Shown: piece by piece, positions 61,803 through 64,000 of the stretch | How positions within the stretch are numbered: position 1 is the first letter of the stretch | Layout: the number at the start of each line of letters is the position of its first letter | Assembly: GCF_030547245.1 (NCBI RefSeq) | Contig: NZ_JAUOQT010000003.1 | Location: forward strand, 496,001 to 560,000 | Direction of reading: 5' to 3' | Length of the DNA: 64,000 bases | From: Oceanihabitans sp. 2_MG-2023 | Lineage (GTDB): Bacteria; Bacteroidota; Bacteroidia; Flavobacteriales; Flavobacteriaceae | Program-made: the position numbers and the translations under genes | The notes under the pieces: model-generated | Seen by the model: the letters and a program-made list of their open reading frames with translations, nothing else | Told to the model about the DNA's origin: nothing | Database searches by the model: none

Positions 61803-63173
61803 ATGCATAAATGCGTTACATACTTTATAAAACAAATAGCACTATTTCTATTTATTTTAATTCATCTCGCTTTTCAATCAAAAAATAATTTAGATAATCT
61901 TTTTGAGAATTGCCTAATCTCGGATACCGAAAACAATATTTCTAGAAGCAATCCTATTAGAATTATTGCAGTAGACCATGAAAATAATCGTATTAAAACG
62001 AATTATATAGCACTGGAAAACTTATTAAATAAAGCGACCGAAAATCAGTCTTGGTTTATCACACAAGGAGAAGAGGCTTCTAATATGGTTGAAATAATTA
62101 AAGTAGATGTACACTCTGGTTGGATTACCCTTGGTAAAACATATGCTGGTGTTTTTAATATGGAGGAGGAAGAAACTTTAGAATTTTTTAATCCGTTTGT
62201 AAATTATAAAATAATTAAAAACAAACCATTATTTGAAAACTATCCAACCTATATAAAAGACGAATACATTAACTACATTCAGGCTGGTGGTATTATAAAA
62301 AGGGCAGATAATGATTTTGTATTACTAACACCTGTTGTTTTTGGTGCACATAATAAACGATCTATATTTTACGCCACAAGTTCGGACATAGAAAATTGGG
62401 AGTTTCAAGAAAAAAAAATACTTAGTACTGATCAAATTTCATTTGCAAAAAAAAACGGAAATGTATTTAGCTCTGGAAATCCTTTAAAATTAGAAAACGA
62501 CACCTTTCTTGTTTTACTTGGTGTAGAACAACCAAACGGAAACTATACTTCTGCGTATATGATTCTTAACAAACGATTAGAAATAGTACAATCTCCTAAA
62601 GAAATAAAAATTCCAGAATGGCATGGAATAGAACAAAATAGTTTTCCTTTAGCAATTACAAAACATAAAGATGTATTTAGAGTATTGTTTCACCGAAGAA
62701 GCTCGAAGTTTATAGACACAGAGGTTCATGAAATTACTACCAAAACTATTTTTAAAGTGTTTGATGAAAACCTAGGTATTCTTTCGTCTAAGGTTATTCA
62801 AAAAGCAAAAAACTCCTCTGGTTATTTACACGGAAAGGCAGATGATGCTTCTTATATTACATATAATTCGGAATTATATATATTACTTGGTAGCGAAGAA
62901 TTACCTTCAGAATATCTCACTTCCTTCAATCGAGAATATGGCTTAATGAAGTTACAAAACGAAAAATGGATACACGATACTCGTAGCCCTTTAATTGTTA
63001 ACCCTATTAACATTAACAACAAATACCCAGAATACGACTGGACTTCAGACCATTTGGGTGGTTTTATCTCTCCAATATTTTATAAGGACTACTTATACAT
63101 ATTTTTAAGCTTTGGAACAGATAATCCTGATTATATACTTTCGGGGATTAAAATAAAGACAGTCCAAGAATAA
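61803..63173 (+). CDS. Exported hypothetical protein, possible glycosidase-like propeller
   Basis: 456 residues. A hydrophobic start (residues 7-24, YFIKQIALFLFILIHLAF) may be a signal peptide or anchor. The mature protein is beta-rich, with GNPLKLENDTFLVLLGVEQ, RSIFYATSSDIENWEFQ and GGFISPIFYKDYLYIFLSFG. These echo the five-bladed propellers of GH32/43/130-type enzymes (the ...SSDIENWE... start of a blade is common there), but I cannot place catalytic residues. It follows the ECF pair with 26 bp spacing and may belong to that unit. I do not recognise a family with confidence. Confidence 0.55.
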   Translation: MHKCVTYFIKQIALFLFILIHLAFQSKNNLDNLFENCLISDTENNISRSNPIRIIAVDHENNRIKTNYIALENLLNKATENQSWFITQGEEASNMVEIIKVDVHSGWITLGKTYAGVFNMEEEETLEFFNPFVNYKIIKNKPLFENYPTYIKDEYINYIQAGGIIKRADNDFVLLTPVVFGAHNKRSIFYATSSDIENWEFQEKKILSTDQISFAKKNGNVFSSGNPLKLENDTFLVLLGVEQPNGNYTSAYMILNKRLEIVQSPKEIKIPEWHGIEQNSFPLAITKHKDVFRVLFHRRSSKFIDTEVHEITTKTIFKVFDENLGILSSKVIQKAKNSSGYLHGKADDASYITYNSELYILLGSEELPSEYLTSFNREYGLMKLQNEKWIHDTRSPLIVNPININNKYPEYDWTSDHLGGFISPIFYKDYLYIFLSFGTDNPDYILSGIKIKTVQE

Positions 63174-63430
63174 ATAACTATGGCTTAATAAATTATAGAT
63201 AGCTTATTAAAAAACATAGATTTGAGCTCCTTTTGTTTAAGAAAAGGAAAGCTAGTATATAAAAATGTATGCTTCAAAAGGCACATCAAAATTTATTATA
63301 TAAAGAAAACGCCAGCTTATTTCTAAACGTGACGTTTTCTAACCAACAAAAAACTTCTTCAAAAAAACTCCCTTAAAATTTTTCTAGATTATATAGCAAA
63401 TATTATTTCTGTTGGTATTTTTATACATTC
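63174..63430. other. Intergenic region with two inverted repeats
   Basis: No gene is visible. One hairpin (CCTTTT with AAAAGG, flanked by AGCT/AGCT, about 63228-63256) and one (AGAAAACG at 63304-63311 with CGTTTTCT at 63333-63340) lie between the hypothetical gene (+) and the TonB-dependent receptor gene (-). Either could act as a weak terminator; no long T tract follows. Confidence 0.4.
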
Positions 63431-64000
63431 TTAAAATGTATAACTAATACTTCCCTTTATAAAAAATGGTGTTCCTGGAGTAAAGTGAATTTCTTCCACC
63501 GATTGCACTTCATTTTGTAATCTAGATTCTGTTGCAAATTGTGTTTCATTCCAATCTACATCAAATAGATTTTCTATAACCATACCTAATGTAATTTTGT
63601 TAAAAGTGTAGTTTACGTTAAAATCGGTTACAAAATATCCTTCTGCTACAATAGAATTATCTTCGTTTGCTGGTCTATCATCTATAAAGCGATATCTAAT
63701 TCCTCCAGAAAAACCTTTTAAATCTTTAACAGACAGACCTCCAGCCATAGTAAAATCTGGTGCTAAGGGAATATAATTCTCTCCTTCTGGATCCTCTACA
63801 CTTCTTGCATGTGTTATTGTTGCATCTGTATCAAAATACAACCAATCATTTAGTTGGTATCGCAATCCTAAATCCAATCCGTAACGTTCACTTTTTCCGC
63901 TTGGTTCTACAATTCCTGCATCTCCAACATATACAAATTCTTGTTCTGAAAACAAATACCATAAAGCAGAATTAAAAACTACTTTTGAAAATGGTTTCCA
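63431..64000 (-). CDS. TonB-dependent receptor, C-terminal part
   Basis: The frame is open to the window edge; about 190 residues are seen (an in-frame TTG at 63955 is not the start). Typical beta-barrel strands alternate: YGLDLGLRYQLNDWLYFDTDATITHARS, FSGGIRYRFIDDRPANEDNS, VTDFNVNYTFNKITLGMVIENLFDVDWNETQFATESR, and the C-terminal aromatic signature GSISYTF for outer-membrane insertion. The N-terminal plug and the start lie outside the window. It takes up an unknown ligand, e.g. siderophore or metal. The position near the ECF pair may be coincidence. Confidence 0.88.
   Translation of the reverse strand, partial: WKPFSKVVFNSALWYLFSEQEFVYVGDAGIVEPSGKSERYGLDLGLRYQLNDWLYFDTDATITHARSVEDPEGENYIPLAPDFTMAGGLSVKDLKGFSGGIRYRFIDDRPANEDNSIVAEGYFVTDFNVNYTFNKITLGMVIENLFDVDWNETQFATESRLQNEVQSVEEIHFTPGTPFFIKGSISYTF

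Noticed and set aside
63225-63256. Hairpin with TTTGAGCTCCTT-like sequence as a second copy of the ccoG-fixH element
   Set aside because: Only about a dozen bases are shared; the rest of the element is missing.
1-64000. CRISPR arrays, tRNA or rRNA genes, insertion sequences, prophage
   Set aside because: I found no regular short repeats with spacers, no cloverleaf or rRNA sequence, and no transposase or integrase reading frame.

Overview
The window is AT-rich DNA (about two thirds A+T by eye) from a marine-type member of the Flavobacteriaceae (Bacteroidota). The evidence is the type IX secretion C-terminal sorting domains (CotH-like protein, endonuclease I), promoter boxes of the Bacteroidota form TAnnTTTG with an upstream TTG, almost no Shine-Dalgarno sequences, the Bacteroidota form of GlmU, a CcoN-CcoO fusion and a clade II (Sec-type) nitrous oxide reductase cluster. 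I see no tRNA, rRNA, insertion sequence, prophage or CRISPR array.

Layout. 1-7.3 kb: the start of a secreted protein, a GlmU-like sugar nucleotidyltransferase, ribosomal protein L31, then an operon DUF4199 protein - GT2 glycosyltransferase - phosphosugar mutase - MsbA-like ABC exporter. 7.6-9.1 kb: an ECF sigma module. 9.2-15.7 kb: a BNR/YCF48-type lipoprotein, a large CotH/lamin-tail secreted protein, an RsmB-like rRNA methylase and a secreted endonuclease I. 15.9-20.6 kb: purL and an AraC regulator. 20.8-28.6 kb: fatty acid activation and beta-oxidation (acyl-CoA ligase, MarR regulator, fadN, fadA, acyl-CoA dehydrogenase). 28.7-33 kb: a CBM9-like lipoprotein, an M1 peptidase, a YdeI-family protein and an alpha/beta hydrolase-OsmC fusion. 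33-35.7 kb: a MoxR-type AAA and VWA pair.

35.7-59 kb is a low-oxygen respiration island. It holds an Fnr-family regulator, the cbb3 oxidase with its assembly genes (ccoI, ccoS, ccoNO, ccoQ, ccoP, ccoG, fixH, a SafE/DsbD-like protein), a PLP decarboxylase, a CBS protein, a universal stress protein, an Rrf2 regulator, the nos cluster (cytochrome c, fasciclin, nosZ, unknown membrane protein, nosL, nosD, nosF, nosY, unknown lipoprotein), a second universal stress protein and hemN. 59-64 kb: YceI, Cu/Zn superoxide dismutase, a second ECF sigma/anti-sigma pair, a hypothetical protein and the end of a TonB-dependent receptor.

The main result is a regulatory code tying the respiration island together. 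Six intergenic sites of the form TGAY-N4-RTCA, each followed by RTTT/RTTA-type bases, lie in front of ccoI, ccoS, the CBS gene, uspA, the nos operon and hemN. In every case a TAnnTTTR-like -7 box starts 28.5-29.5 bp downstream of the site centre, and the gene starts shortly after. This fixed geometry is what a class II Fnr/Crp activator would need, and the regulator gene at 35736-36413 sits next to the first site. Other notable features are a decayed copy of uspA, a structured-looking GC-richer element inside the cbb3 operon, two unidentified nos-cluster proteins and a tandem lamin-tail duplication.
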